From an uncultured Phascolarctobacterium sp. (GTDB lineage: Bacteria > Bacillota > Negativicutes > Acidaminococcales > Acidaminococcaceae): a DNA stretch of 44,060 nucleotides. The translations under genes and the position numbers were made by a program. Shown here piece after piece: positions 33,770 to 41,578 of the stretch (the stretch's first letter is position 1; the number at the start of each line of letters is the position of its first letter). The notes under the pieces are model-generated. The model made no database searches, was not told the origin of the DNA, and saw only the letters and a program-made list of their open reading frames with translations. The stretch lies in NCBI GenBank assembly GCA_958448515.1, contig CAUDEF010000016.1, positions 1-44,060 on the forward strand, written 5' to 3'.

Positions 33770-34705
33770 ATGTCGCTAAATTCAAACATCGTTCTTTTCA
33801 AAGAACCAAGGTATGTAAACACAAAGGCATCTGAGGAATATGTCCATGTAAAGTTCAAGTATCCGGATGTAAAGAAAGAATGGGATGGTTGGATTCCTGT
33901 CGAATATCGCAGAACAGGGGTATCTATTCCTGTTTCTTCTAAAACTGAGCTTGAAGAACATCTGAATAGCATCTATGAACAGATGCATCCATCTAAATAT
34001 AAAGCATGGGTGACTGAACAGGATCGCTATTGGAACGCAACCCGTTCGGTTGAAACGAAAGAAATCTTTAATACGCTAAAAGACGGAAAATGGCATTGCC
34101 GAAATTGTGATATTTCAAATCCAAATTTTGCAAGAAGAATTCAAGATATTAAAGAAATGGGATATACCGTATCAACTCATGTAAATTACCGTTGTCCGGT
34201 TTGCGGTAATAACCGTAGTACTAGACTTCTCTTGCTGCCTATCAATCGTGTTGAACTTGCGGGTAATGGTTATGAAACATGGTCTCCCGCTCTTAGAGCA
34301 AGAATTATTCGTGTGCTGGGCTGTGTGGATGTATATGAAAATACATCCAGCAGAAGTTGTCTCCCAGACCATAAGTTTTCTGAAATTCGATGGGATGATG
34401 AGACAAAAGGTGAGAATCCGGACACTATGACAGACGAGGAAATTCGTAAAAAATTCCAGTTACTTACCAATCAACGTAATCAGCAGAAACGAGAAGTGTG
34501 CCGAACTTGTTTTCAAACGGGAAAACGTGGATATCCATTTGGTATCAAATATTATTATGTTGGGTCTGAAGACTGGGATCCTAATATCCCTGTTAAAGGT
34601 AAAGAAGCAGAGAGTGGTTGCGTGGGTTGTGGCTGGTATGATATCGCTGAGTGGCGCAAACAAGTTGTATCGAAATTGGAGATAAAAAAAGATGGGAATA
34701 GATGA
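33770..34705 (+). CDS. Restriction endonuclease subunit alpha, HNH/zinc type (BslI-like)
   Basis: The 311-residue protein has four CxxC pairs (C110/C113, C142/C145, C244/C247, C284/C287), indicating zinc sites. An HNH-like stretch starts at D200-H201 (CLPDHKF), runs through KFQLLTNQRN and ends at CRTC. From residue about 196 on it is paralogous to the next protein, sharing KFQLL, CxxC-x2-TGKRGYP-x-GIK, GCVGCGWYD and AEWR/AAWR. Split type II enzymes such as BslI have two such unequal subunits and contain zinc. I infer a heteromeric nuclease with the downstream gene. The N-terminal 100 residues are unique and may read DNA. Confidence 0.68.
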   Translation: MSLNSNIVLFKEPRYVNTKASEEYVHVKFKYPDVKKEWDGWIPVEYRRTGVSIPVSSKTELEEHLNSIYEQMHPSKYKAWVTEQDRYWNATRSVETKEIFNTLKDGKWHCRNCDISNPNFARRIQDIKEMGYTVSTHVNYRCPVCGNNRSTRLLLLPINRVELAGNGYETWSPALRARIIRVLGCVDVYENTSSRSCLPDHKFSEIRWDDETKGENPDTMTDEEIRKKFQLLTNQRNQQKREVCRTCFQTGKRGYPFGIKYYYVGSEDWDPNIPVKGKEAESGCVGCGWYDIAEWRKQVVSKLEIKKDGNR

Positions 34706-35405
34706 TTTTATTACTGCATTGGGGACAGATTCCTTACAAAGTCAGTATTTTCGACTATTAATAGATCAGCAGCCTCATTGCAGAAAATGTGCACAGCAAC
34801 AGATAGGTTCTGAACAATTAGCCGGAGGTGGTGGCGTACAGGGGCTTCAGCGTGGAAACAAATCCAGACCTGGCATTGTTATCGTGAGCGAATACAGATA
34901 TTGTCCTGTTTGTAAAAAGCGTACTAAATGGGATCGATGGACTGGAGAATTTAAAGAAGCTAATGCGGCTGCTGGTGTTTCGGCATCTTTGCAGAGACGT
35001 ATTTTTGATTATTACGATTATAATGATGTCATTGAACAAAGACGCCGATCTGCCCACGAATTAATTGTGGATCACAGATTTCCAATGGAGCGCTGGGGAG
35101 CATCTGAAACTCGCAATCCAGACAATATGGATATTGAAGAAATAAGAAGTAAATTTCAACTTCTTAAAAAGGATGACGCAGGTAATCACAACTTACTTAA
35201 GTCCAGAGCGTGTGAGTGCTGTCTTGCAACAGGGAAGCGAGGTTATCCTCTTGGAATTAAGTTCTACTATGCTGGGAATGAGGATTGGCCTGTTGATTGC
35301 CCAAGCTTTGGACCGGAGGCAGAAAGAGGTTGTGTTGGGTGTGGCTGGTATGATTTTGCAGCATGGAGAGAAGCACTAAACAGATATATTAACAGATATG
35401 AGTAA
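34692..35405 (+). CDS. Restriction endonuclease subunit beta, HNH/zinc type (BslI-like)
   Basis: The 237-residue protein has CxxC pairs at C30/C33, C71/C74, C174/C177 and C214/C217, spaced like those of the alpha subunit. The HNH motif is clearer here: VDHRF with D127-H128, then FQLLKKDDAGNHNLLKSRAC with asparagines near 165-168. The start overlaps the alpha stop by 14 bases, so the two are translationally coupled and probably made in equal amounts. The shared C-terminal half and different N-termini suggest an old duplication with division of labour in binding and cutting. Target sequence unknown. Confidence 0.7.
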   Translation: MGIDDFITALGTDSLQSQYFRLLIDQQPHCRKCAQQQIGSEQLAGGGGVQGLQRGNKSRPGIVIVSEYRYCPVCKKRTKWDRWTGEFKEANAAAGVSASLQRRIFDYYDYNDVIEQRRRSAHELIVDHRFPMERWGASETRNPDNMDIEEIRSKFQLLKKDDAGNHNLLKSRACECCLATGKRGYPLGIKFYYAGNEDWPVDCPSFGPEAERGCVGCGWYDFAAWREALNRYINRYE

Positions 35406-35415
35406 TTCATTTGTA

Positions 35416-35430
35416 TTTATACAATAGATT
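35416..35430 (+). promoter_or_regulatory. Second copy of the control box, before the methyltransferase
   Basis: TTTATACAATAGATT matches the box ahead of the C-like gene (TTTATACAATATATT) at 14 of 15 positions. A third partial match, TACAATAAAT, lies about 25 bases further on. It sits 52 bp upstream of the methyltransferase -35. Confidence 0.5.
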
Positions 35431-35481
35431 AATTGGTGATGAAATCCGGTGTACAATAAATCAAACTTCATTATTCATAGA

Positions 35482-35510
35482 TTGGTTTTCTCACTGTTTT
35501 ATGGTATAAT
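35482..35510 (+). promoter_or_regulatory. Promoter of the m5C methyltransferase
   Basis: TTGGTT (35482-35487), 17-bp spacer and an extended -10 TGGTATAAT (hexamer 35505-35510) lie 35 bases before the TTG start. The methyltransferase therefore has its own promoter, separate from the C/nuclease operon. Confidence 0.7.
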
Positions 35511-35544
35511 GAGAACACGTTATAAAAATTAGGAGGTACCCACA

Positions 35545-37041
35545 TTGATAAGGACAGTTGGTAGCATATGTTCGGGTATCGAAGCAGCGTCAGTAGCGTG
35601 GGAGCCACTTGGTGTGAAATTTGATTGGTTTTCAGAGATTGCCCCTTTTCCATCACGAGTGCTTGCAGAGAAGTATCCCTCAACTCCCAATCTTGGAGAT
35701 ATGAATGATATACCAGAGATGATCAGCCAGGGTAAGATAACTGCTCCCGACTTAATTTGTGGTGGCACACCATGCCAAGCATTTTCGCTTGCTGGCTGGC
35801 AGAATGGACTAAATGACGATAGAGGGAACCTAACCCTTAAGTTTGTGGATATTATTGAGTCCAACGATACAATCCGACTTGCTGCCGGAAAAAATAGATG
35901 CAAAGTTTTCTGGGAAAATGTTGAGGGTGTTTTGACAGACAAAACAAACGCTTTTGGCTGTTTGATTTCCTCGCTTGCAGGTTTATCGGAAGTTCTTACA
36001 ATTAAGGGTGGTAGATGGCCCAATTCCGGACTCATTTATGGAAAAAAACGTAATGTTGCTTGGCGTGTTCTCGATGCCAAATATTTCGGTCTACCTCAGC
36101 AGAGACGAAGACTATATGTTGTAGCAGGCGGAAAAGAATTTAACCCAGAAAATATTCTGTTTGAAATTCATAAAAATGATTTTCCAGAATACCCTACATC
36201 CGAATTAGTATTTCAGAAAGATGGTCACAACTTTGAGGTATTCCGTGAATATACAGATTGTCTGTATTCTGCTTACGGGACAAAATGGAACGGAAATGCA
36301 GCAGCATATAATGGCTCATTGTTTGTTGTTCAGGATCAGAGAATTAGAAGGTTGTCACCTCTTGAAACAGAAAGGTTAATGGGATTCCCAGACAACTACA
36401 CAAATTTAGTTGGTGCCAAAAAGACAAATCGTTATCAAGGAACTGGTAATTCATGGGCAGTTCCTGTTGTAAAATGGATTGGTGAACGATTGATTTTAGG
36501 TACTGCCGATGAAATAAGTTTAGATGAAAATGATATTTCATTGTCAAGTCGTATAACCAAAACAGATACTGGAGAATTGTTCTTTAATTTTGGCAAAGAT
36601 GTTGTTCCTTGTTCGGATGGCACTTTTTTGAATTGTACTGCAATTCCAGAAAAATGTTCTTTCACAAGTATGAAAGAGATCGTCTCCCCAGATGCACCTG
36701 ACGATATTTATATCTCCCCTGTTGGGTGTTATGGCATCGTGAGACGAAAAATGGAAAGAAATCTTAAAATCAACCCTCGTCTGGAAGAGGTTTTGCTCTC
36801 CATATCCTCTGAAATGGCGCCAGAAGAGATTGAAAAACGTTCACGTATTCAACAACGTGGACGACACAGTACGCCTGATGGAGTGGATATTCGTGTATCA
36901 GATGAACCAGGCTTGGAGATTCTTTCAAAATCCACCACAGAAAAGAAAAGCGTCAAGCCAGATACAGTTGATAGTATTTTCTCTTCTGTCAATCCAGAAA
37001 AACTTCCCGAAGGGCAATTATCATTGTTAGATTTCATGTAA
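35545..37041 (+). CDS. DNA (cytosine-5) methyltransferase of the restriction system
   Basis: The 498-residue protein shows the m5C motifs in order: I (GSICSGIEAASVAW), IV with catalytic C77 (GGTPCQAF), VI (WENVEG), VIII (LPQQRRRLYVVA), IX (LSPLETERLMGFPD) and X (RYQGTGNSWAVPVV). The stretch between VIII and IX, where the target-recognition domain sits, is only about 80 residues. An extra C-terminal 170 residues follow motif X and may take that role or another. The start is TTG, 8 bases after AGGAGG. It should protect the host from the upstream nuclease. Confidence 0.88.
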   Translation: MIRTVGSICSGIEAASVAWEPLGVKFDWFSEIAPFPSRVLAEKYPSTPNLGDMNDIPEMISQGKITAPDLICGGTPCQAFSLAGWQNGLNDDRGNLTLKFVDIIESNDTIRLAAGKNRCKVFWENVEGVLTDKTNAFGCLISSLAGLSEVLTIKGGRWPNSGLIYGKKRNVAWRVLDAKYFGLPQQRRRLYVVAGGKEFNPENILFEIHKNDFPEYPTSELVFQKDGHNFEVFREYTDCLYSAYGTKWNGNAAAYNGSLFVVQDQRIRRLSPLETERLMGFPDNYTNLVGAKKTNRYQGTGNSWAVPVVKWIGERLILGTADEISLDENDISLSSRITKTDTGELFFNFGKDVVPCSDGTFLNCTAIPEKCSFTSMKEIVSPDAPDDIYISPVGCYGIVRRKMERNLKINPRLEEVLLSISSEMAPEEIEKRSRIQQRGRHSTPDGVDIRVSDEPGLEILSKSTTEKKSVKPDTVDSIFSSVNPEKLPEGQLSLLDFM

Positions 37042-37046
37042 GACTT

Positions 37047-37080
37047 AAGGCTGGCACATTAGTGTGTTAGCCTTTTTCTT
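37047..37080 (+). terminator. Terminator after the methyltransferase
   Basis: A 12-bp stem with two G-T pairs (37047-37058 AAGGCTGGCACA with 37063-37074 TGTGTTAGCCTT), TTAG loop and T-rich tail. Confidence 0.88.
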
Positions 37081-37369
37081 ATTGCCATATCGCAATAGAT
37101 GTACACTTGATGAAGTATATTTTAAGCGAGGTATACGGATTATTGCGAGCCTGAGTATCAATGTCAGCAAGATAGTTAAACAGCTTGCCGCTGAGAACCA
37201 GATCGGAGTAGAGGATAGGACAATGCTCTCTGAGATACTGCTGGTGCTGCCTACCCCAGATACCGATAGAGCGTTCTTCGGTGTCCGTCAGAACCAGACA
37301 AGGGATGTAGTAATCTCCCTGTAGCTCATACCAAAGACCGTTGCTATTATCGTAGATGTATTTTTCCAT
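37079..37369 (-). pseudogene. tnpV: Truncated TnpV
   Basis: On the minus strand the reading frame encodes MEKYIYDNSNGLWYELQGDY, then PCLVL, GIWGRQHQQYLRE and LFNYLADIDTQAR. This is the N-terminal part of TnpV, the small transposon-encoded protein of Tn4451-type and related clostridial elements. Homology stops at about 37145; the rest of the usual protein is replaced by unrelated residues before the stop. It is a marker of the former element, and its function in transposition is not well established. Confidence 0.68.
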
Positions 37370-37800
37370 ATTGCAAACCTCCATGTATCATTTATTTACA
37401 GTAGTAGCAAGTGGCTTTGAGGTGAATCAACCAGCGGAGGTTGCGTTGTAGCCAGTGTCTACAAATTGGCTACAGAATTCTTGAAGACGCTAAAGATAGC
37501 TTGAAATGTGTGGAATATGTGGATGAAAAGCGTACTATCAGTGCATATTATCATGAGAAATTAAGGTCTGGCGCTCGAGTAGGAACAATGGGAAAACCAC
37601 AAATAATAGATACTGATATTAAGTTTTGCATATTTGTGAGTTTAGGATTTTTAAGAGATCATACAGGTATCATTAATAAAAAATTTATTTCATTTTGGAT
37701 GCAATCTTTTTTATTTGAAGTTCAAGTAAACAAAAATGTAAAAGGTTCAGCACAAAGAAATCTTAATACAGGTTGGTTAAAAAACTTTTTGTTACCTCTT

Positions 37801-37852
37801 CCTCCATTAGAAGAACAAAAACGCATTGTTGCTAAAATTGAAGAACTGCTGC
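37801..37852 (+). repeat. hsdS: HsdS conserved-region direct repeat, copy 1
   Basis: About 50 bases encoding PPLEEQKRIVAKIEELLP recur at 38554-38605 with only a few third-position and one codon change. Such repeats within hsdS are known sites where recognition domains are swapped by recombination. Confidence 0.75.
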
Positions 37853-38553
37853 CGCAAATTGACCATTACGAAAAAGCGTGGAGCAAACTGGAAGAATTTA
37901 ATAAACGCTTTCCCGATGATATGCAAAAATCCATTCTGCAATATGCAGTGCAGGGTAAACTGGTAGAGCAGCGCTCGGAAGAAGGTACGGCAGAAGAACT
38001 GTATAAAAAAATACAGGCAGAAAAACAAAAGTTGATAGAAGAAAAGAAAATCAAAAAAGAAAAACTCCTGCCTGTAATAACGGCAGAGGAAATTCCTTTT
38101 GACATTCCAGAAAGCTGGAAATGGGTAAGATTGGGGGATTTATGCAATAAAATAGTTGATGGGGCACATAATACTCCCAAGTATGTTGAAGATGGAATAC
38201 CGTTTTTGTCTGTAAAAAATATTAGTAGTGGAAAAATAGATTTTTCTGACACTAAATATATTTCTTTAGAAGAACATCAAAAATTGTATGAAAGATGTAA
38301 CCCAGAAGTTAATGATATTTTGTTATCAAAGGTTGGAACTACTGGTATACCAGTAAAAGTTGATGTAGAAAAAGAGTTTAGTATATTTGTTAGTGTAGCT
38401 TTGTTGAAGTTTAGTAATGAATTAATAAATATAGATTACTTTGTAAAAGTATTATTAGCACCCATTGTGCAAAAACAGTGCAAAGAAAATACGAAAGGTG
38501 TAGGTAATAAGAACTGGGTTATTAAAGATATAAAAAATACCATTATTCCTGTA

Positions 38554-38605
38554 CCGCCATTAGAAGAACAAAAACGTATTGCTGCTAAAATCGAAGAATT
38601 ATTGC
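38554..38605 (+). repeat. hsdS: HsdS conserved-region direct repeat, copy 2
   Basis: The second copy encodes PPLEEQKRIAAKIEELLP at the end of hsdS. The shared core CCATTAGAAGAACAAAAACG is identical in both copies. Confidence 0.75.
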
Positions 38606-38640
38606 CTTTGTGTGAAAAGCTGAAAAAGTAGGTGAAATTG

Positions 38641-39426
38641 ATGATGGAATTTTTGAGTGCAAATTGGAAAGAATTCACTACTATTGGTGTAGGTTTTATT
38701 GCATTGATTGTTTATGTGTTGCAAGAGTTAGGCAAAAAGTCTGATGCTGCTTCTTTAATTACTATGCAGGTTGATGATTTAAAAAATCGTATTGTAGAAA
38801 TGCAATCATATATTGTTGAAGGTACATTAAATGACAGTGCATTTTATGAATCACAAATATTATTTAAAACAGATTATTGGAACCAGTATAAGCACTATTT
38901 TATAAAAAGTATGGATGCACAAAGCTTTAATACTTTTGAGAAATTTTATAGCTGTGCTTCGGCAATTTTAGAACAACAGGAATTGATGAAAAATTTACAA
39001 AAGAATTTTTTCTTTGTAACACAACAGGTAGTTGTAAATTTAGAAAGTCAATATATAATGTGTGATTTAAATAATTGCAGACAAAATGCTGTCGATGTTA
39101 ATAACCTTTTGAATGGTATGGAAAAAACTTTACCAAAAGAATTAACTTCTGAGCAAAATGAGGCAATAATGAATTTATTTAAGCCGTTTTTTACTTCTAA
39201 TCCCAATTTTAACAGGGAAATTTTTTGGAAAGTATATAATGAACATAGATCCGAGATTATTGGAATTATTAATACAAAAGGACTTACAAGATATACTCCA
39301 GAACAAATTAGAATAAGTATTGCAGGGGCTTTAAGTAAGGCTGCATTTATAGAAATTATAGGTTGTGATGGATATAAAAAAATGAAAAAAATAGCAGAGC
39401 ATAGATTGTACGGATTATGGTATTAA
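38641..39426 (+). CDS. Membrane-anchored protein of unknown function
   Basis: The protein has 261 residues from ATG 38641 (6 bases after AGGTG). A single hydrophobic segment (TTIGVGFIALIVYVLQEL, about residues 12-29) is followed by a coiled-coil stretch and a long helical soluble part. I do not recognise the family. It begins 9 bases after hsdS, as if co-transcribed with it, and its base composition is distinctly AT-rich. The order short anchor, helical linker, cytosolic domain is seen in many phage-defence effectors, but no catalytic motif supports that reading here. Confidence 0.6.
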   Translation: MMEFLSANWKEFTTIGVGFIALIVYVLQELGKKSDAASLITMQVDDLKNRIVEMQSYIVEGTLNDSAFYESQILFKTDYWNQYKHYFIKSMDAQSFNTFEKFYSCASAILEQQELMKNLQKNFFFVTQQVVVNLESQYIMCDLNNCRQNAVDVNNLLNGMEKTLPKELTSEQNEAIMNLFKPFFTSNPNFNREIFWKVYNEHRSEIIGIINTKGLTRYTPEQIRISIAGALSKAAFIEIIGCDGYKKMKKIAEHRLYGLWY

Positions 39427-39440
39427 AAAATGGTGATACT

Positions 39441-40229
39441 ATGAAAGAGAAAAAAGATTTTTATGATAGATTTATTAAGCAATTTTTGGAAGAGAAACAA
39501 AATTGTATTATTGATAAATTTAAACATCAGGAAGTTTGTATGACTTTTGATGAACTATATTTTAATAATAATTGGGATGTTTTTTGTTATTGCGTACAAA
39601 ATAAATATGATGATGTTGTCATTAGCAGTTTATTATGGCAATTAGAAAATTTCTGTGTTGAGGAAGAAGAAAAAATTGCTTATTTAGAACTTAATAATAT
39701 TTTTAATTTATGTAAGCAATATATACTTAACTGTTCTGATTATAAAGATGAAAGCCAAGCTATCATAGCAAAGTATTTAAAGAATAATATAATTAGGATT
39801 GCCAGGTTTTCTGTTATAAATAATGTGATAGCTAAACAGTTATTAAAAGATGTAACTGATGAAGTAGTAAATCGTACTATTGATTGCTTAAAAAATATGC
39901 CACCCGTATTTTGTGATGAATACGAAAGTCTATATTGCGAATATAGTAAAGAAGTACATGATGGTAATGCCATTTATGATGAAGACTTATTTTATAATAC
40001 TTTAGATCAAATGTTGGAATTTAATTTGAAAGATATATTGGAAGGCAATGCTTATTCTGAACAGATTAAGTATGCTTTGCTGATGCAAAATATTGATTAT
40101 GGGGATATTAGTGTAGATCGTAATTTTAATTTGCTCTATGATGAACGTCCAATCGTAGAATTTTTACAAGAATGTTTATATAACAAAGTTATTCAAGAAC
40201 CATTTGAAGATGAAACAGAATTAGATTAA
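39441..40229 (+). CDS. Unknown acidic protein, AT-rich accessory gene
   Basis: The protein has 262 residues from ATG 39441, with GGTGAT about 5 bases upstream; an in-frame earlier codon at 39417 overlaps the previous gene and lacks a site. The protein is acidic, helical and without membrane segments. Its C-terminal end (EEPFEDETELD-like) is strongly negative. I find no known motif. Tight spacing with both neighbours suggests a three-gene operon. Confidence 0.6.
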   Translation: MKEKKDFYDRFIKQFLEEKQNCIIDKFKHQEVCMTFDELYFNNNWDVFCYCVQNKYDDVVISSLLWQLENFCVEEEEKIAYLELNNIFNLCKQYILNCSDYKDESQAIIAKYLKNNIIRIARFSVINNVIAKQLLKDVTDEVVNRTIDCLKNMPPVFCDEYESLYCEYSKEVHDGNAIYDEDLFYNTLDQMLEFNLKDILEGNAYSEQIKYALLMQNIDYGDISVDRNFNLLYDERPIVEFLQECLYNKVIQEPFEDETELD

Positions 40230-40646
40230 GTGAAATGGGCTGGTATTATGCAGGATAATGATGTAGCTTTGATTGAAAAAGAAATTTCAGGTTTATATCA
40301 AGAATTAATTGAAAAGGTTATCACAAGTTTAGAATCATTAAAATTTAAAGATTATAAAAATAGAATTTTTTCTGGTAAAGACTTTATTCGATGCGGTACA
40401 AACAATTTTAATGCGGAGGATGAAAGAGCAGAAATCTTAATTTATTCTATTATAAAAAGTCAGTTTAAAGATGCGGTCAATGAGTTATCAGAACCTATTG
40501 TAAAAATGATGTGGTTATATAATTGCTGTGATAATGATATGAATAAAAAAATTTTGTATAAAAAATTAGGCGATTACAAAAATATAAAAAAAGAGGTTAT
40601 AGAAAAACTTTGTCATATGCTTTGTAAAAAATTTGATTTTAATTAA
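40230..40646 (+). CDS. Unknown small protein, third gene of the accessory operon
   Basis: The 138-residue reading frame begins with GTG directly after the stop of the previous gene; an in-frame ATG at 40248 (MQDNDVALIEKEISG) is an equally possible start. It is helical and lysine/glutamate-rich, with a few cysteines (CGTN, YNCCD) that do not form a clear metal site. I do not recognise it. Base composition matches the two genes before it. Confidence 0.55.
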   Translation: MKWAGIMQDNDVALIEKEISGLYQELIEKVITSLESLKFKDYKNRIFSGKDFIRCGTNNFNAEDERAEILIYSIIKSQFKDAVNELSEPIVKMMWLYNCCDNDMNKKILYKKLGDYKNIKKEVIEKLCHMLCKKFDFN

Positions 40647-40655
40647 GGTGATTAT

Positions 40656-40748
40656 ATGATTTACGGTAAATATGGTTTATGCGCTATTAAAGCCTATGAA
40701 AAAATGCAAAACATAAAGCCATCAAAAATGACGAGCATATGTAAGTAA
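40656..40748 (+). pseudogene. Short remnant reading frame
   Basis: Thirty codons starting MIYGKYGLCAIKAYEKMQNI, behind AAGGTGAT, end abruptly at TAA. The KYG...AI.A start recalls a family of small uncharacterised proteins whose members run past 100 residues. This is probably a broken start of such a gene rather than a working one. Confidence is low because of the size. Confidence 0.3.
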
Positions 40749-40814
40749 GCGTATTGGGCATAATAGCTGGCTTGATGTATGCTTTCTTTGTTTGATAACC
40801 ATCTAATTTATGCG

Positions 40815-40844
40815 TTACTTTTTTATGTAATTTTATGGTATAAT
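40815..40844 (+). promoter_or_regulatory. Promoter of the MazF-type module
   Basis: An extended -10 TGGTATAAT (hexamer 40839-40844) and a weak -35 TTACTT (40815-40820) with 18-bp spacing precede the antitoxin gene by 31 bases. Confidence 0.6.
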
Positions 40845-40875
40845 ATAGTTAAATAAAAATGCAGGAGGTTTTTAT

Positions 40876-41145
40876 ATGGATACTGCTGTAAAAAAGACTA
40901 TAAATATAGAACTGACACCGGATATTTACAATAAATTAAAAATGCTTTCCAAAGAAAAATTTATTGGCAGCATGCGCAGCTTTTGTACCGCTGCTATTTC
41001 TGATAAGATAATTGAACTGGAGAAAGCAAGGAAAACTAAAATGATGCTTGATGCCGCCAATGACCCTGAATATATTGAACGCTGTCAGGAAATTCAACAT
41101 GACTTCAAATACCTTGATTATCCTGGAGGTAATGAAGAATGGTGA
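40876..41145 (+). CDS. Antitoxin of a MazF-type module, ribbon-helix-helix type
   Basis: The 89-residue protein starts with KKTINIELTPDIYNKLKMLS, a ribbon-helix-helix-like DNA-binding strand and helix. It ends in a charged tail (DPEYIERCQEIQHDF) that would wrap the toxin. It lies directly before, and overlaps by 7 bases, a PemK/MazF gene, so the antitoxin role follows from context. It probably represses its own promoter. Confidence 0.78.
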   Translation: MDTAVKKTINIELTPDIYNKLKMLSKEKFIGSMRSFCTAAISDKIIELEKARKTKMMLDAANDPEYIERCQEIQHDFKYLDYPGGNEEW

Positions 41146-41489
41146 TAAAACGTGGTGATATATTTTTTCTTGATCTGAATCCTGTTATTGGTTCAGAACA
41201 ATCTGGGATAAGACCATGTCTTGTTATCTCCTCCGATGTCGTCAACCATCTTCATCAGATTACTGTTTTACCGATTACAAGCATGAAGCCAAGCTATAAA
41301 ACTATTTATCCCAATGAAGTATATTTGCCAAAAGAGATTACCTTATTGCCTAAAGATTCTATCGTACTTGCTCATCAAATACGTTCAGTAGATAAAAAGA
41401 GATTAATAAAATATATAAATAATATTGCTAATCAGCCGTTGTTTACGGATATAGAAGAGTCTGTTAAATTCCAGCTGGAATTAAATTAA
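41139..41489 (+). CDS. MazF/PemK family endoribonuclease toxin
   Basis: The 116-residue protein shows the family pattern: IKRGDIFFLDLNPVIGSEQS, GIRPCLVIS, then TVLPITS and a C-terminal DSIVLAHQIRSVDKKRL. MazF toxins cut mRNA at short motifs when freed from the antitoxin. The start codon lies inside the antitoxin gene, behind GGAGGT, so translation is coupled. Confidence 0.9.
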   Translation: MVIKRGDIFFLDLNPVIGSEQSGIRPCLVISSDVVNHLHQITVLPITSMKPSYKTIYPNEVYLPKEITLLPKDSIVLAHQIRSVDKKRLIKYINNIANQPLFTDIEESVKFQLELN

Positions 41490-41510
41490 AGTGGCTGAGC
41501 CAATAATTTT

Positions 41511-41555
41511 ATAAGTACAGCACTTGTGGCAAATTACCACAGGTGCTATACTTAT
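41511..41555. repeat. Long imperfect hairpin between two toxin-antitoxin modules
   Basis: A 19-base arm (41511-41529) pairs with 41537-41555 apart from one mismatch and one G-T pair, around a 7-base loop. No T run follows, so a simple terminator is doubtful, though the stem is very stable. It could stop or shield transcripts from the MazF module. It may also serve as an operator for the second module, whose start lies 24 bases downstream. Confidence 0.65.
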
Positions 41556-41578
41556 CTTAGAGAGATGAGGTGAGTTTT

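Larger units (their letters stand above)
32945..37560. mobile_element. Remnant mobile element carrying a restriction-modification cassette
   Basis: The segment is bounded on the left by the terminator of the rapZ cluster and on the right by the point where hsdS homology resumes. It holds a relaxase-like C-terminal remnant, a C-like regulator, two nuclease subunits, an m5C methyltransferase and a truncated tnpV on the opposite strand. tnpV plus a Mob-type protein are known from Tn4451/Tn4453-like mobilisable elements. No integrase or resolvase is present, so it should be immobile. Exact ends are not determined. Confidence 0.5.
37441..38631 (+). pseudogene. hsdS: Type I specificity subunit HsdS, 5'-truncated
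   Basis: Recognisable HsdS sequence begins at about 37565 (GARVGTMGKP), inside the first target-recognition domain. The opening of the protein, normally like the IPESWKWVRLGD seen later at the second domain, is missing. The central conserved helices, a complete second domain (from IPFDIPESWKWVRLGDL) and the C-terminal repeat PPLEEQKRI...KIEELLP are intact. Roughly 40 upstream codons (MRCSQCLQIG...) do not look like HsdS and probably come from the element. No hsdM or hsdR is in the window. HsdS normally sets target choice for the HsdM methylase. Confidence 0.8.

Noticed and set aside
37064..37324. 86-codon plus-strand frame after the methyltransferase
   Set aside because: It is the antisense of the truncated tnpV, which has recognisable family sequence on the minus strand.
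41511..41555. Hairpin as an insertion-sequence end
   Set aside because: No second copy, no target duplication and no transposase nearby.
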